64,000 nt of DNA from Cellulophaga fucicola (GCF_900119145.1 NZ_FPIY01000002.1:248001-312000); one strand, 5' to 3'. Shown: positions 26,707 to 36,621, counted from the stretch's first letter. Numbers and translations are program-made. Notes: generated from the letters alone by a model not told the origin.

Positions 26707-26823
26707 TTACCCTTGTCTTTGTTTAAATCTAGGATTCTTTTTATTAATTACGTACAACCGTCCTTTTCTGCGCACTATTTTGCACTCGGCACTTCTCTTT
26801 TTTATTGATGCTCTTACTTTCAT
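26707..26823 (-). CDS. rpmJ: 50S ribosomal protein L36, cysteine-poor form
   Basis: A 38-residue protein read directly from the sequence between infA and rpsM; it begins [19 protein letters not shown] and ends NPRFKQRQG. The zinc form has three Cys and a His; here only Cys14 remains (Ser at 11, Asn near 27, Phe in place of His), so it cannot bind zinc the usual way. This is the zinc-independent type. It is packed 1 base from infA and 2 from rpsM. Confidence 0.97.
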   Translation of the reverse strand: MKVRASIKKRSAECKIVRRKGRLYVINKKNPRFKQRQG

Positions 26824-26824
26824 C

Positions 26825-27040
26825 TTAATATCTATATGTAATTCTTGCTTTAGTCAAGTCATAAGGGCTCATTTCTAATTTCACCTTATCACCTGGTAAT
26901 AATTTAATATAATGCATTCTCATCTTTCCAGATATATGCGCTGTAACCACGTGTCCGTTTTCTAACTCTACGCGGAACATTGCATTTGATAATGCTTCAA
27001 TTATAGATCCGTCTTGCTCTATCGCTGCTTGTTTAGCCAT
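26825..27040 (-). CDS. infA: Translation initiation factor IF-1
   Basis: A 71-residue OB-fold protein that binds the ribosomal A site during initiation. The full family sequence is visible: [43 protein letters not shown], and the [11 protein letters not shown] end. Three bases separate it from secY and one from rpmJ; this secY-infA-rpmJ-rpsM order lacks the adk and map genes found here in many other bacteria. Confidence 0.99.
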   Translation of the reverse strand: MAKQAAIEQDGSIIEALSNAMFRVELENGHVVTAHISGKMRMHYIKLLPGDKVKLEMSPYDLTKARITYRY

Positions 27041-27043
27041 AAC

Positions 27044-28387
27044 TTATGCTACTTTTCTATTTTTACCACTCTTCATTAAGCCATCATAATGTCTATTTAA
27101 CAAATATGAATTCACTTGTTGAACTGTATCTATTGCCACACCTACCATAATTAACAGTGATGTACCACCATAAAACATTGCCCAATTTCCTGTAATTCCT
27201 AACAATTGTACAACAATCGCTGGTAAAACAGCGAGCAAAGCTAAGAAAATAGATCCTGGTAACGTAATTAATGACATAATTTTATCTAAAAAATCTGCAG
27301 TTTCTTTCCCAGGCCTTGTCCCTGGTACAAATCCGCCGCTTCTTTTTAAGTCATCAGCCATTTTATTTGTTGGAACTGTAATGGCTGTATAGAAATATGT
27401 GAATACTATAATAAGAAAAGCAAACAATAAATTATAAGCTAATCCAAAAGGATCTTGAAACTGAACCTCTAACCATGAACCTATTGATGAAGTATTAAAA
27501 TACTTACCTATCATACCTGGCAAAAACATTAAAGCTTGAGCAAATATAATTGGCATTACACCAGATGCATTTAATTTTAAAGGAATATATTGTCTAGATC
27601 CTGTAATATTCTTTTCATAACCACCAGAAGCTGTTCTTCTTGCGTACTGTACAGGTATTTGGCGAGTCGCCATAATAACCAATACAGAGGCCAAAATAAC
27701 TAAGAACCATAAAATCACTTCTACAAGTATTAACATTGGTCCACCACTATTTTCTCCTGTTCTAGATGCTACTTCTTGCATAAATGCCTGAGGCATTGTT
27801 GCAATAATACCAACCATAATAAGTAATGATATACCGTTACCAATACCTTTATCAGTAATCTTCTCACCTAACCACATTGCAAACACAGTACCTGTTACTA
27901 ATATTATAACAGCAGGGATCATAAAATCTAATCCTTTACCCATAACAAAAGCAGCATCAGGAACACCAAATGCACCTAAACCTAAAAGGTAAGCTGGAGC
28001 CTGCACAATACAAATAGCTATAGTTAACCATCTTGTAATTTGATTAATAGTCTTTCTACCACTCTCACCTTCTTTCTGTAACTTTTGAAGGTAAGGTATA
28101 GCTATACCCATTAACTGTACTACAATAGATGCAGAAATATAAGGCATTATACCCAACGCAAAAACAGATGCCTTGGCAAAAGCCCCACCTGTAAATGCAT
28201 TTAATAAACCAAATATACCTTGTTCTGTACCCGATTGTAAATTACCCAATTCCTGAGAGTCTATCCCTGGTAGTGCAATTTGAGCACCAAAACGGTATAC
28301 TAATAGTAAAGTAAGTGTAATAATAATTCTATTTCTTAACTCTTCTATTTTCCAAATATTGGATATGGTATCAAAAAATTTCTTCAT
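27044..28387 (-). CDS. secY: Preprotein translocase channel SecY
   Basis: Central pore of the Sec translocon in the inner membrane. The 447-residue protein has ten hydrophobic helices, the plug/pore region GAQIALPGIDSQELG, the conserved cytosolic loop RQIPVQYARR and the late GTRPGKETADFLDKIM motif. The encoded position after rplO and before infA is the standard spc-operon arrangement. Confidence 0.99.
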   Translation of the reverse strand: MKKFFDTISNIWKIEELRNRIIITLTLLLVYRFGAQIALPGIDSQELGNLQSGTEQGIFGLLNAFTGGAFAKASVFALGIMPYISASIVVQLMGIAIPYLQKLQKEGESGRKTINQITRWLTIAICIVQAPAYLLGLGAFGVPDAAFVMGKGLDFMIPAVIILVTGTVFAMWLGEKITDKGIGNGISLLIMVGIIATMPQAFMQEVASRTGENSGGPMLILVEVILWFLVILASVLVIMATRQIPVQYARRTASGGYEKNITGSRQYIPLKLNASGVMPIIFAQALMFLPGMIGKYFNTSSIGSWLEVQFQDPFGLAYNLLFAFLIIVFTYFYTAITVPTNKMADDLKRSGGFVPGTRPGKETADFLDKIMSLITLPGSIFLALLAVLPAIVVQLLGITGNWAMFYGGTSLLIMVGVAIDTVQQVNSYLLNRHYDGLMKSGKNRKVA

Positions 28388-28401
28388 CTTCTATTTAGTG
28401 A

Positions 28402-28854
28402 TTAAAGACTTATTGCTTCTCCTCCAGCAGCTTCAATAGCTTGCTTAGCAGATGCAGTAAATTTGTGAGCAGAAATTTTAAGTGTAGCTTTTAATTCACC
28501 ACCTCCTAAAATCTTAACCAAATCATTTTTTCTTACTAATCTATTCTCTATAAGAGTTTCAAAAGTAACTACATCTTTTATAGTTCCTTTTTCTACCAAC
28601 TCTTGTAATTTCTCTAAATTAATACCTTGGTATTCTTTTCTATTGATGTTTGTAAAACCAAACTTAGGCACACGTCTTTGTAACGGCATCTGCCCTCCTT
28701 CGAAACCAATTTTCTTAGAGTAACCTGATCTAGATTTTGCACCTTTGTGCCCTCTAGTAGCAGTACCACCTTTACCAGAACCTTGTCCCCTACCTATGAT
28801 TTTACCTGCTTTATTAACAGCACCTTCTGCAGGTGTTAAATTACTTAAATTCAT
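28402..28854 (-). CDS. rplO: 50S ribosomal protein L15
   Basis: Large-subunit protein that helps late assembly. The 150-residue product opens MNLSNLTPAEGAVNKAGKI and is followed by a Gly-rich basic stretch (GRGQGSGKGGTATRGHKGAK), both diagnostic, and ends with a globular domain including KISAHKFTASAKQAIEAAGG. It lies between rpmD and secY. Confidence 0.99.
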   Translation of the reverse strand: MNLSNLTPAEGAVNKAGKIIGRGQGSGKGGTATRGHKGAKSRSGYSKKIGFEGGQMPLQRRVPKFGFTNINRKEYQGINLEKLQELVEKGTIKDVVTFETLIENRLVRKNDLVKILGGGELKATLKISAHKFTASAKQAIEAAGGEAISL

Positions 28855-28869
28855 CTCGATAAATTATAA

Positions 28870-29049
28870 TTAAGCTTCTTCAGTAGAAACTAAATGTTCA
28901 ACTTTATTTACCATACCAAGGATATTTGGCGTAGCCTCATGCTCAACAACTTGACCAATTTTTCTAAGCCCAAGAGCCTCTAAGGTTCTTTTTTGTCTTT
29001 GAGTCTGTTTTATATTACTCTTAACTTGCTTTACTTTAATCTTTCCCAT
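28870..29049 (-). CDS. rpmD: 50S ribosomal protein L30
   Basis: A 59-residue protein read from sequence between rpsE and rplO. It begins MGKIKVKQVKSNIKQTQRQK and keeps the L30 core LEALGLRKIGQVVEHEATPN. Length and position match the spc operon order rpsE-rpmD-rplO. Gaps are 10 and 15 bases. L30 is absent in some bacteria, so its presence is worth recording. Confidence 0.98.
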   Translation of the reverse strand: MGKIKVKQVKSNIKQTQRQKRTLEALGLRKIGQVVEHEATPNILGMVNKVEHLVSTEEA

Positions 29050-29059
29050 TGTATCCTAT

Positions 29060-29584
29060 TTATCCTTTAAATACTTTTTCTAAAGATACTCCTCTTTGAT
29101 CTGCAATTGTTTTTGCATCCCTAATTTGCAATAAAGCATCAAAAGTTGCTTTAACTACATTATGAGGGTTAGAAGATCCTTGTGACTTTGATAATACATC
29201 ATGCACACCAACTGCTTCTAGTACAGCCCTAACTGCACCACCAGCAATTACTCCTGTACCGTGAGATGCAGGTTGTATGTATACACGCGCACCACCAAAT
29301 TTACCTTTTTGCTCGTGAGGTATAGTTCCTTTGATTAAAGGGATTCTAATTAAATTCTTCTTTGCGTCTTCAACAGCTTTAGCAATAGCAGTAGCTACAT
29401 CTTTAGATTTTCCCAAGCCATGTCCTACAACACCACTTTCATCTCCTACAACTACTATAGCAGAAAAACCAAAAGCTCTACCACCTTTTGTTACCTTAGT
29501 AACTCTTTGTACGCCAACCAAACGATCTTTTAAATCTAATCCACCTGGTTTAACTGTCTCTACGTTTTTATATCTCTGGTACAT
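29060..29584 (-). CDS. rpsE: 30S ribosomal protein S5
   Basis: Fidelity-related protein at the back of the small subunit. The 174-residue product has the double-stranded-RNA-binding N-terminal domain ([20 protein letters not shown]) and the C-terminal domain ([19 protein letters not shown], then [14 protein letters not shown]). The loop residues around VTKGGRAF look normal, so there is no sign of a spectinomycin-resistance change, although I cannot align it exactly. Confidence 0.99.
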   Translation of the reverse strand: MYQRYKNVETVKPGGLDLKDRLVGVQRVTKVTKGGRAFGFSAIVVVGDESGVVGHGLGKSKDVATAIAKAVEDAKKNLIRIPLIKGTIPHEQKGKFGGARVYIQPASHGTGVIAGGAVRAVLEAVGVHDVLSKSQGSSNPHNVVKATFDALLQIRDAKTIADQRGVSLEKVFKG

Positions 29585-29590
29585 AATATA

Positions 29591-29944
29591 TTAGAATTTA
29601 AGTCCGCCTTCTCTAGCACCTTCTGCTAATGATTTTATTCTTCCGTGGTATAAGTTACCACCTCTATCAAAAGCAATAGTCTCTATACCGGCTTTTAAAG
29701 CCTTCTCAGCTATAACTTTACCTACTTGGTTAGCTATTTCTATTTTAGTTCCTTTTGCATCTAGCCCATTATCTCTTGATGATGCAGAAACTAAAGTAGT
29801 TCCTGCATTGTCATCTATAATTTGAGCATAAATCTCTTTATTACTTCTAAACACCGCTAATCTTGGCTTAGTTGCTGTTCCAAATGAAACTTTTCTAATC
29901 CTTCTCTTGATTCTGTGTCTTCTTTCAGTCTTTGATAATCCCAT
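29591..29944 (-). CDS. rplR: 50S ribosomal protein L18
   Basis: 5S rRNA-binding protein of the central protuberance. The 117-residue product has the basic lead MGLSKTERRHRIKRRIRK, the RLAVFRSNKEIYAQIIDD core and the C-terminal AFDRGGNLYHGRIKSLAEG signature. It is six bases upstream of rpsE. Confidence 0.99.
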   Translation of the reverse strand: MGLSKTERRHRIKRRIRKVSFGTATKPRLAVFRSNKEIYAQIIDDNAGTTLVSASSRDNGLDAKGTKIEIANQVGKVIAEKALKAGIETIAFDRGGNLYHGRIKSLAEGAREGGLKF

Positions 29945-29955
29945 AGTGCTAATTA

Positions 29956-30498
29956 TTAAGCTGATTTACCTGCTTTTCTTCTTAATATTTCTCCAACAAA
30001 CTTAATACCTTTTCCTTTATAAGGCTCTGGTCTACGGAAAGCTCTAATCTTTGCCGCTACTTGACCAACTAATTGCTTGTCAAAAGATGTTAATTTTACG
30101 ATTGGGTTTTTCCCTTTTTCAGAAATAGTTTCCACTTTAACCTCTGGAGCTATATCCAAAACAATGTTATGAGAGAAACCTACAGCTAAATCTAATTTTT
30201 GTCCTTGGTTGCTAGCTCTATAACCAACACCAACCAATTCTAATTCTTTTGTCCAACCTTTAGAAACTCCTTCAATCATATTAAAGAACAAAGACCTGTA
30301 TAAACCATGTCTTGACTTGTGCTCTTTACTATCTGAATCTCTATTTACAATGATTGTACCTTCTTCTATTCTTACAGAAACTCCTGAAAAATCTTGAGTT
30401 AACTCACCCAACTTACCTTTCATAGTAACTACATTACCGTTTAATTCAACGGTTACGCCCTCAGGAATTGTTACTGGATTATTACCTATTCTAGACAT
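29956..30498 (-). CDS. rplF: 50S ribosomal protein L6
   Basis: Two-domain protein near the factor-binding site of the large subunit. The 180-residue product begins MSRIGNNPVTIPEGVTVEL and contains the family signature GKGIKFVGEILRRKAGKSA at its end; the YRSLFFNMIEGVSKGWTKEL segment links the domains. Spacing of 11 bases to rplR fits the operon. Confidence 0.99.
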   Translation of the reverse strand: MSRIGNNPVTIPEGVTVELNGNVVTMKGKLGELTQDFSGVSVRIEEGTIIVNRDSDSKEHKSRHGLYRSLFFNMIEGVSKGWTKELELVGVGYRASNQGQKLDLAVGFSHNIVLDIAPEVKVETISEKGKNPIVKLTSFDKQLVGQVAAKIRAFRRPEPYKGKGIKFVGEILRRKAGKSA

Positions 30499-30517
30499 TA
30501 TTCTTCTTCTTTATAGA

Positions 30518-30916
30518 TTAATAAACGTAGCATAAAACTTCACCACCAACTTTTTCTAACTTAGCTTGCTTGCTAGTCATAACTCCATGAGAAGTAGAAA
30601 CTATAGCGATCCCTAAACCGTTAAGTACTCTTGGCAAGTCCGTAGAACCAGCATACTTACGTAAACCTGGCTTACTTACTCGTTGTATTTTTTTAATTAC
30701 AGGCTCTTTAGTTGCTTTATTGTACTTCAAAGCAATTTTAATAGAACCTTGTACTGCATCTTCGATGACTTTATAACTTAAAATATATCCTTGATCGAAT
30801 AATATTTTAGTTATTTCTGTTTTTAGATTTGAAGCAGGAATTTCTACCACTCTGTGACCGGCACTACTGGCATTTCTAACTCTTGTTAAATAATCTGCTA
30901 TAGGATCTGTTACCAT
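30518..30916 (-). CDS. rpsH: 30S ribosomal protein S8
   Basis: Primary rRNA-binding protein of the small subunit; in E. coli it represses the spc operon. The 132-residue product starts MVTDPIADYLTRVRNASSAG and ends with the signature GLGIAIVSTSHGVMTSKQAK then a short C-terminal strand. A 73-base spacer before it is longer than neighbouring gaps and carries two small hairpins, so an S8-type control there is possible. Confidence 0.99.
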   Translation of the reverse strand: MVTDPIADYLTRVRNASSAGHRVVEIPASNLKTEITKILFDQGYILSYKVIEDAVQGSIKIALKYNKATKEPVIKKIQRVSKPGLRKYAGSTDLPRVLNGLGIAIVSTSHGVMTSKQAKLEKVGGEVLCYVY

Positions 30917-30989
30917 TTAAAATAATTTGCGGTGACGGTTTTTAACTTAACGCTAAACCTGAAACCAATTTATATTGATTGTTTAATTT

Positions 30990-31259
30990 TTACCAACTTG
31001 CTTTTTTAACCCCTGGGATTAAACCATTGTTAGCCATTTCTCTGAAAGTTACCCTTGAAATACCAAAAGTTCTCATATAACCCTTAGGCCTTCCTGTTAA
31101 TTTACATCTATTGTGCATACGTACAGGAGATGCATTCTTTGGTAATTTTTGTAATGCCTCGTAGTCTCCAGCTTCTTTTAAAGCTTTTCTTTTTTCAGCA
31201 TATTTTGCAACTGTTTTGGCTCTTTTTCTTTCGCGGGCCTTCATTGATTCTTTAGCCAT
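30990..31259 (-). CDS. rpsN: 30S ribosomal protein S14, long zinc-free form
   Basis: An 89-residue S14 of the long type: it has the extended N-terminus and only one Cys, in [19 protein letters not shown], instead of the two CxxC pairs of the short zinc-binding form. It ends [11 protein letters not shown]. It binds 16S rRNA in the head. It starts one base after rplE. Confidence 0.99.
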   Translation of the reverse strand: MAKESMKARERKRAKTVAKYAEKRKALKEAGDYEALQKLPKNASPVRMHNRCKLTGRPKGYMRTFGISRVTFREMANNGLIPGVKKASW

Positions 31260-31260
31260 A

Positions 31261-31812
31261 CTAATTCTTTTTAAAAGGTAATCCTAGTTGGGTTAATAAT
31301 GATTTAGCTTCTTTGTCAGTATCTGCTGTAGTTACAAAAGTTATATCCATACCATTGATTCTATTAATCTTATCAATGTTAATTTCAGGAAATATAATTT
31401 GCTCAGTAATACCTAAGTTATAATTTCCACGACCATCAAAACCAGTAGCTTTAATCCCTTGAAAATCTCTAACACGTGGCAACGCACTTGTAACCAACCT
31501 ATCTAAAAATTCGTACATTCTTTCTCCTCTTAATGTAACCTTCACACCTATTGGCATTCCTTTACGTAATTTAAAAGTAGCAACATCTTTCTTAGATAAA
31601 GTAGAAACTGCTTTCTGACCTGTAATAAGTGTTAACTCATCCATTGCATGATCAATAAGCTTCTTATCTGCAACTGCAGCACCAACACCTCTACTTAAAA
31701 CTATTTTAGTAAGTTTTGGCACCTGCATAACGTTTCTGTATTCAAACTCTTCTGTAAGAGCTGAAACTATACGTTCTTTATATTCTTGTTTTAATCTTGG
31801 AGTGTAAGTCAT
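31261..31812 (-). CDS. rplE: 50S ribosomal protein L5
   Basis: 5S rRNA-binding protein of the central protuberance contacting P-site tRNA. The 183-residue product shows the conserved [16 protein letters not shown], the [16 protein letters not shown] loop and the [19 protein letters not shown] end. It is packed with 2-base and 1-base gaps between rplX and rpsN. Confidence 0.99.
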   Translation of the reverse strand: MTYTPRLKQEYKERIVSALTEEFEYRNVMQVPKLTKIVLSRGVGAAVADKKLIDHAMDELTLITGQKAVSTLSKKDVATFKLRKGMPIGVKVTLRGERMYEFLDRLVTSALPRVRDFQGIKATGFDGRGNYNLGITEQIIFPEINIDKINRINGMDITFVTTADTDKEAKSLLTQLGLPFKKN

Positions 31813-31814
31813 AA

Positions 31815-32129
31815 TTAAATTACTTCATTAGATTTTTTAGAAAATCTCACTTTCTTACCATCTCTTACTTCATATCCTACTTTCGTAGTTTCACCAGATT
31901 TTGGATCTATCAAAGATAGATTAGAAATGTGTAATGGAGCTTCCTTTTTTACGATTCCTCCTTGAGGATTATTTGCGCTAGGCTTCTCATGCTTAGATAC
32001 CATATTAGCACCTTCAACAATTGCCTTGTTTTTTTCACGATCTACAGTAACAACTTTACCTTCAACACCTTTATGGTCTCCAGCTATTATTCTTACAGTA
32101 TCTCCTGTTTTTATTTTTAACTTCATCAT
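31815..32129 (-). CDS. rplX: 50S ribosomal protein L24
   Basis: Assembly initiator for the large subunit, near the tunnel exit. The 104-residue product has the KOW motif ([20 protein letters not shown]) and the conserved [20 protein letters not shown] stretch. Two consecutive ATG codons begin the frame; either could be used. Confidence 0.98.
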   Translation of the reverse strand: MMKLKIKTGDTVRIIAGDHKGVEGKVVTVDREKNKAIVEGANMVSKHEKPSANNPQGGIVKKEAPLHISNLSLIDPKSGETTKVGYEVRDGKKVRFSKKSNEVI

Positions 32130-32140
32130 TTTTCTGAATA

Positions 32141-32509
32141 TTAAAGTACCTCAGGGGCTAATGAAACAATCTTCATGAACTGCTTATCACGAAGCTCTCT
32201 TGCAACAGGTCCAAAAACACGTGTACCTCTCATTTCACCCGTTGGGTTTAACAATACACAAGCATTATCATCAAAACGAATGTAAGACCCATCTTGTCTT
32301 CTTACTTCTTTCTTAGTCCTTACAACTACTGCAGTTGAAACAGCACCTTTTTTAATACCACCATTTGGAGTAGCATCTTTAACAGATACTACTATTTTAT
32401 CCCCAACAGATGCATATCTTCTTTTGGTACCGCCCAATACACGTATAGTCAAAACTTCTTTTGCACCTGTATTGTCTGCCACTTTTAGTCTAGATTCTTG
32501 CTGTAACAT
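32141..32509 (-). CDS. rplN: 50S ribosomal protein L14
   Basis: Large-subunit protein at the intersubunit surface, and a docking point for silencing factor RsfS. The 122-residue product begins [19 protein letters not shown] and has the [19 protein letters not shown] signature. One base separates it from rpsQ upstream. Confidence 0.99.
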   Translation of the reverse strand: MLQQESRLKVADNTGAKEVLTIRVLGGTKRRYASVGDKIVVSVKDATPNGGIKKGAVSTAVVVRTKKEVRRQDGSYIRFDDNACVLLNPTGEMRGTRVFGPVARELRDKQFMKIVSLAPEVL

Positions 32510-32510
32510 A

Positions 32511-32768
32511 TTATTTAGCTCTTTCTAAAATTTCCACCAATCTCCAACACTTAGTTCTACTTAATGGACGAGTTTCCATTATTTTAACTGTATCACCAAT
32601 ATTGCAATCGTTTGTTTCGTCGTGCGCAACATATTTCTTAGTCTTTAACACGAACTTACCGTACATAGGGTGTTTAACACGCTTAACTTCTGAAACCACA
32701 ATTGATTTCTCCATTTTGTTGCTAGTAACAACTCCTATTCTCTCTTTTCTTAAATTTCTTTTTTCCAT
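32511..32768 (-). CDS. rpsQ: 30S ribosomal protein S17
   Basis: Small OB-fold protein that binds 16S rRNA early in assembly. The 85-residue product has the [19 protein letters not shown] core and the [20 protein letters not shown] signature. It lies 13 bases after rpmC and one base before rplN. Confidence 0.99.
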   Translation of the reverse strand: MEKRNLRKERIGVVTSNKMEKSIVVSEVKRVKHPMYGKFVLKTKKYVAHDETNDCNIGDTVKIMETRPLSRTKCWRLVEILERAK

Positions 32769-32781
32769 AAAGCAGAACCAA

Positions 32782-32973
32782 TTATTGGTTATCCCTTTTA
32801 GTTAATTCAGTTGCTAGTCTAGCCACCGTTCTTCTCGTCTTTCTGATCTGAAGTGGATTCTCCAAAGGTGTTACAGAATGAGCTAATTTTAAATCCCCAT
32901 ACTGTTTTTTGTATTCAGCTAATTTATCTTTCAAATCCTCAACTGATAATTCTTTTACTTCTGATTGTTTCAT
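32782..32973 (-). CDS. rpmC: 50S ribosomal protein L29
   Basis: A 63-residue two-helix protein at the tunnel exit that contacts SRP and trigger factor. It starts [19 protein letters not shown] and ends with the conserved [19 protein letters not shown]. Position between rplP and rpsQ is standard. Confidence 0.98.
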   Translation of the reverse strand: MKQSEVKELSVEDLKDKLAEYKKQYGDLKLAHSVTPLENPLQIRKTRRTVARLATELTKRDNQ

Positions 32974-32991
32974 GATTCCTTAAATTATAAA

Positions 32992-33411
32992 TTAAGCTGA
33001 ATAATCTCTAGCAACGATAAATTTAGTTTTTACCGGTAATTTTTGAGCCGCAAGACGCAAAGCCTCTTTAGCGATGTCCAAAGGAACACCTGCGATTTCA
33101 AACATTATTCTACCTGGCTTAACAACAGCAACAAAATATTCTGGTGCACCTTTACCTTTACCCATACGTACTTCTAATGGCTTTTTAGTAATAGGCTTGT
33201 CCGGAAATATCTTGATCCATAACTGTCCTTCTCTTTTCATATATCTAGTTGCAGCAATACGAGCAGCTTCAATCTGACGTGAAGTAATAAACTTAGTATC
33301 TAAAGATTTTATACCGAACATACCGTTAGAAAGCTGATGCCCTCTTTGCGAAAGTCCTTTCATACGGCCTTTCTGCGCTTTACGAAATTTGGTTCTTTTT
33401 GGTTGTAACAT
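32992..33411 (-). CDS. rplP: 50S ribosomal protein L16
   Basis: Organises the A site of the large subunit. The 139-residue product begins [19 protein letters not shown] and carries the signatures [20 protein letters not shown] and [19 protein letters not shown]. The Arg that is hydroxylated by YcfD in some Gram-negatives should lie near this second signature; its state cannot be read here. Confidence 0.99.
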   Translation of the reverse strand: MLQPKRTKFRKAQKGRMKGLSQRGHQLSNGMFGIKSLDTKFITSRQIEAARIAATRYMKREGQLWIKIFPDKPITKKPLEVRMGKGKGAPEYFVAVVKPGRIMFEIAGVPLDIAKEALRLAAQKLPVKTKFIVARDYSA

Positions 33412-33431
33412 TTCTATATCTCTTTAAATAA

Positions 33432-34148
33432 TTACTTTCTACGACGTTGTTTCTTAGGTCCTTCATTTCTACCACCTTTGCTCTGTCCTTTAGACATACC
33501 AACTAATGGAGAAAGCTCTCTCTTTCCATAAACTTCGCCTTTCATAATCCACACTTTAATACCTAATCTTCCATAAGTAGTATGCGCCTCATTTAATGCG
33601 TAGTCTATATCTGCTCTAAAAGTAGATAACGGAATTCTACCATCTTTGTAAGCCTCAGAACGAGCCATTTCAGCACCATTCAACCTTCCAGAGATTTGTA
33701 TTTTAATTCCTTCTGCATTCATTCTCATTGCCGCTGCAATTGCCATCTTAATAGCTCTTCTATAAGAAATTCTATTTTCAATTTGACGTGCAACACTAGC
33801 AGCTACAAGATTAGCATCTACCTCAGGTCTCTTAATTTCAAAGATATTGATCTGAACTTCTTTACTAGTAATTTTCTTAAGCTCTTCTTTTAACTTATCA
33901 ACTTCCTGACCACCTTTACCAATAATGATACCAGGTCTTGCAGTTGTAATAGTTACAGTAACAAGCTTTAAAGTACGCTCTATAATAATTCTAGAAACAC
34001 TAGCCTTAGCCAAACGAGCATGAACATACTTACGTATTTTATCATCCTCAGCTAATTTGTCTCCATAATCATTTCCACCGTACCAGTTAGATTCCCAACC
34101 TCTGATGATACCTAGACGATTCCCGATTGGATTTGTTTTTTGTCCCAT
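33432..34148 (-). CDS. rpsC: 30S ribosomal protein S3
   Basis: Lines the mRNA entry channel and has helicase-like activity. The 238-residue product contains the KH domain ([20 protein letters not shown]) and the C-terminal S3 domain ([19 protein letters not shown]), ending in a basic tail (GPKKQRRRK). It sits between rplV and rplP as in a canonical S10 operon. Confidence 0.99.
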   Translation of the reverse strand: MGQKTNPIGNRLGIIRGWESNWYGGNDYGDKLAEDDKIRKYVHARLAKASVSRIIIERTLKLVTVTITTARPGIIIGKGGQEVDKLKEELKKITSKEVQINIFEIKRPEVDANLVAASVARQIENRISYRRAIKMAIAAAMRMNAEGIKIQISGRLNGAEMARSEAYKDGRIPLSTFRADIDYALNEAHTTYGRLGIKVWIMKGEVYGKRELSPLVGMSKGQSKGGRNEGPKKQRRRK

Positions 34149-34157
34149 AGTAATGTC

Positions 34158-34565
34158 TTAGCTTTGAGTTTTATTGTTAGATTCTAACACCAATGTTACG
34201 TGGTTAGAACGTTTTCTAATTCTATGTGCTCTTCCTTGTGGCGCTGGTCTTAATCTTTTTAACATTGCCCCACTATCTACTCTTATCTCTTTAACAATAA
34301 GATCAGCCTCTTCAATATCTGCATCTTCATTTTTAGATTGCCAGTTAGCAATAGCAGAAAGCAACAACTTTTCTACTCTTCTTGAAGCTTCTTTTTGACT
34401 AAATTTCAATATAGCCAAAGCTTTCTCTACCTGTACACCTCTAATTAAATCTGCAACAAGACGCATTTTTCTAGGCGAAGTCGGACAATTGTTCAACTTA
34501 GCAAAAGCAATCTTTTTCTTTTCAGCCTTAATTCTTTCGGCCATCTGTTTTTTACGAACTCCCAT
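34158..34565 (-). CDS. rplV: 50S ribosomal protein L22
   Basis: Reaches into the peptide exit tunnel; its loop is a macrolide-resistance site. The 135-residue product has about 18 extra N-terminal residues ([19 protein letters not shown]) before the conserved [18 protein letters not shown], and the loop region [20 protein letters not shown] appears intact. The N-terminal extension is typical of Bacteroidota. Confidence 0.98.
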   Translation of the reverse strand: MGVRKKQMAERIKAEKKKIAFAKLNNCPTSPRKMRLVADLIRGVQVEKALAILKFSQKEASRRVEKLLLSAIANWQSKNEDADIEEADLIVKEIRVDSGAMLKRLRPAPQGRAHRIRKRSNHVTLVLESNNKTQS

Positions 34566-34568
34566 AGC

Positions 34569-34847
34569 TTACTTTTTTCCTTTGTTCTTCGCACCAGCGT
34601 GACCTCTAAAAGATCTAGTTGGTGAAAATTCTCCTAATTTATGCCCTACCATATTCTCTGTTACATAAACAGGAACAAATTGTCTACCGTTGTGTACTGC
34701 TATAGTTTGACCAACAAAATCAGGAGTAATCATAGAAGCTCTAGACCAAGTCTTAATAACTGCTTTTTTACCCGACTCAACATTTTGTTGAACTTTCTTA
34801 TCTAAACTATAATGAACGTAAGGTCCTTTCTTTAGTGAACGTGCCAT
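34569..34847 (-). CDS. rpsS: 30S ribosomal protein S19
   Basis: Head protein contacting the 50S subunit. The 92-residue product starts [19 protein letters not shown] and carries [20 protein letters not shown] followed by [10 protein letters not shown], the family signature. It is three bases upstream of rplV. Confidence 0.99.
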   Translation of the reverse strand: MARSLKKGPYVHYSLDKKVQQNVESGKKAVIKTWSRASMITPDFVGQTIAVHNGRQFVPVYVTENMVGHKLGEFSPTRSFRGHAGAKNKGKK

Positions 34848-34859
34848 TTTTTTCTAATT

Positions 34860-35684
34860 TTATTTCTTTCTACGTTCTAATATATATCTATTTGTATCCT
34901 TAGTTTTAGAACGAGTTCTAAATCCTTTAGCTGGTATACCATTTCTTGATCTTGGATGACCACCTGAAGCTCTACCTTCACCACCTCCCATTGGGTGATC
35001 CACAGGGTTCATAGCTACCGGTCTTGTTCTAGGTCTTCTACCCAACCATCTACTTCTACCTGCTTTACCAGATACCAATAATTGGTGATCAGAATTTGAT
35101 ACCGCACCTATAGTAGCCATACAACCAGCTAAAACTAATCTAGTTTCACCTGATGGCAACTTAACAGTTACAAATTTTCCATCTTTTGCCATTAACTGAG
35201 CAAAAGTACCTGCACTCCTTGCCATTACAGCACCTTGCCCAGGACGTAGTTCTATACAAGAAATAATTGTCCCTAAAGGAATTGCACTTAACGGTAAAGC
35301 ATTACCAACTTCCGGAGAAGCTGTTTCACCAGAAGAAATCTTCTGACCCACCTCTAAACCATTTTGAGCAACAATATATTTCTTTTCGCCATCAGTATAC
35401 TCTACCAACGCAATAAATGCTGTTCTGTTAGGATCGTATTGTATAGACTCTACAGTAGCAACAACACCTTGCTTGTCACGCTTAAAATCTATTACACGAT
35501 ACCTTCTTTTATGACCTCCACCTTTTTGGCGCATTGTCATTTTACCCTGACTGTTTCTACCTCCAGACTTTTTTAACGGAGCAAGTAAACTTTTCTCCGG
35601 CTTATCAGTAGTAATCGCGTCAAATCCGTTTACTACTCTAAATCGCTGTCCTGGAGTGATTGGTTTTAATTTTCTAACTGACAT
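34860..35684 (-). CDS. rplB: 50S ribosomal protein L2
   Basis: Largest and most conserved large-subunit protein, needed for subunit joining and peptidyl transfer. The 274-residue product begins [20 protein letters not shown] and has the C-terminal signature [20 protein letters not shown], including the His thought important for activity. Spacing of 12 bases to rpsS. Confidence 0.99.
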   Translation of the reverse strand: MSVRKLKPITPGQRFRVVNGFDAITTDKPEKSLLAPLKKSGGRNSQGKMTMRQKGGGHKRRYRVIDFKRDKQGVVATVESIQYDPNRTAFIALVEYTDGEKKYIVAQNGLEVGQKISSGETASPEVGNALPLSAIPLGTIISCIELRPGQGAVMARSAGTFAQLMAKDGKFVTVKLPSGETRLVLAGCMATIGAVSNSDHQLLVSGKAGRSRWLGRRPRTRPVAMNPVDHPMGGGEGRASGGHPRSRNGIPAKGFRTRSKTKDTNRYILERRKK

Positions 35685-35693
35685 GCTTTGTCT

Positions 35694-35984
35694 TTATAGA
35701 TTATTATAAAAATCAATTATATCTCCTTCTACCACGTCAATAATAGCTTTTTTATAGCTATTAGTTTTTCCGTGCTGCACACCTGTCTTAGTGTGACGTG
35801 TTTTACGCTTTGGTCCATAAATCATTGTTCGAACATTTTTAACCGAAACCCCATAAGCCTGCTCTACCGCATTCTTAATTTGAATTTTATTGGCTTTTAA
35901 ATCCACAACGAAACCATAACGATTATATAACTCGCTATCAGCGGTCATTTTTTCCGTAATTATTGGCTTAATTATTATACTCAT
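35694..35984 (-). CDS. rplW: 50S ribosomal protein L23
   Basis: Docking site for trigger factor and SRP at the tunnel exit. The 96-residue product has the conserved IIKPIITEKMTADSELYNRY start and the NKIQIKNAVEQAYGVSVKNV segment. It lies between rplD and rplB with gaps under 10 bases. Confidence 0.98.
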   Translation of the reverse strand: MSIIIKPIITEKMTADSELYNRYGFVVDLKANKIQIKNAVEQAYGVSVKNVRTMIYGPKRKTRHTKTGVQHGKTNSYKKAIIDVVEGDIIDFYNNL

Positions 35985-35991
35985 TGCTTTT

Positions 35992-36621
35992 CTATTTGTT
36001 TAAGTTCGATACAATTCCCTCTAAAGCACCTTCAAATAACACTACACTTGAAGCGTTAAGTATTTTGTAAGTACTTAATTCTGAGTTAATTACAACTTCT
36101 GAACGCTTTAAATTGCGCGATGACAAATATACATTATTATTTGAATCACCCAACACAAATAAAGATTTTTTATTTTCAATACCCAAAGACTCAAGAACTT
36201 TCTTAAATTCTTTCGTTTTTGGAGCATCAAAATTAAAGTCTTCAATTACTAAAATTGCTTTCTCATTTTGTTTAATACTAAAAGCAGATTTTCTTGCTAA
36301 ACGCTTAACGTTTTTGTTTAATTTCTGCTTATAGTCCTTAGGACGTGGGCCAAAAATACGACCACCGCCTCTAAAAACAGGAGACTTAATACTACCCGCA
36401 CGAGCAGTACCAGTTCCTTTTTGCTTTTTAATTTTTCTTGTACTACCAGCTATCTCAGCTCTTTCCTTTGACTTGTGGTTTCCTTGCCTCTGATGTGCCA
36501 AATACTGCTTTACATCTAAATATACAGCATGGTTATTAGGCTCTATTGCGAATACTGAATCAGAAAGGTCTACCTTTCTACCCGTATCTTTTCCTTTACT
36601 ATCTAAAACTGCTACTTTCAT
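35992..36621 (-). CDS. rplD: 50S ribosomal protein L4
   Basis: Primary 23S rRNA binder with a loop in the exit tunnel; in E. coli it also represses the S10 operon. The 209-residue product contains the tunnel-loop region KKQKGTGTARAGSIKSPVFR and GGGRIFGPRPKDYKQKLNKN. The ATG overlaps the rplC stop by one base (TAATG). If the hairpin spacer upstream of rplC is regulatory, L4 is the first candidate ligand (inference). Confidence 0.99.
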   Translation of the reverse strand: MKVAVLDSKGKDTGRKVDLSDSVFAIEPNNHAVYLDVKQYLAHQRQGNHKSKERAEIAGSTRKIKKQKGTGTARAGSIKSPVFRGGGRIFGPRPKDYKQKLNKNVKRLARKSAFSIKQNEKAILVIEDFNFDAPKTKEFKKVLESLGIENKKSLFVLGDSNNNVYLSSRNLKRSEVVINSELSTYKILNASSVVLFEGALEGIVSNLNK

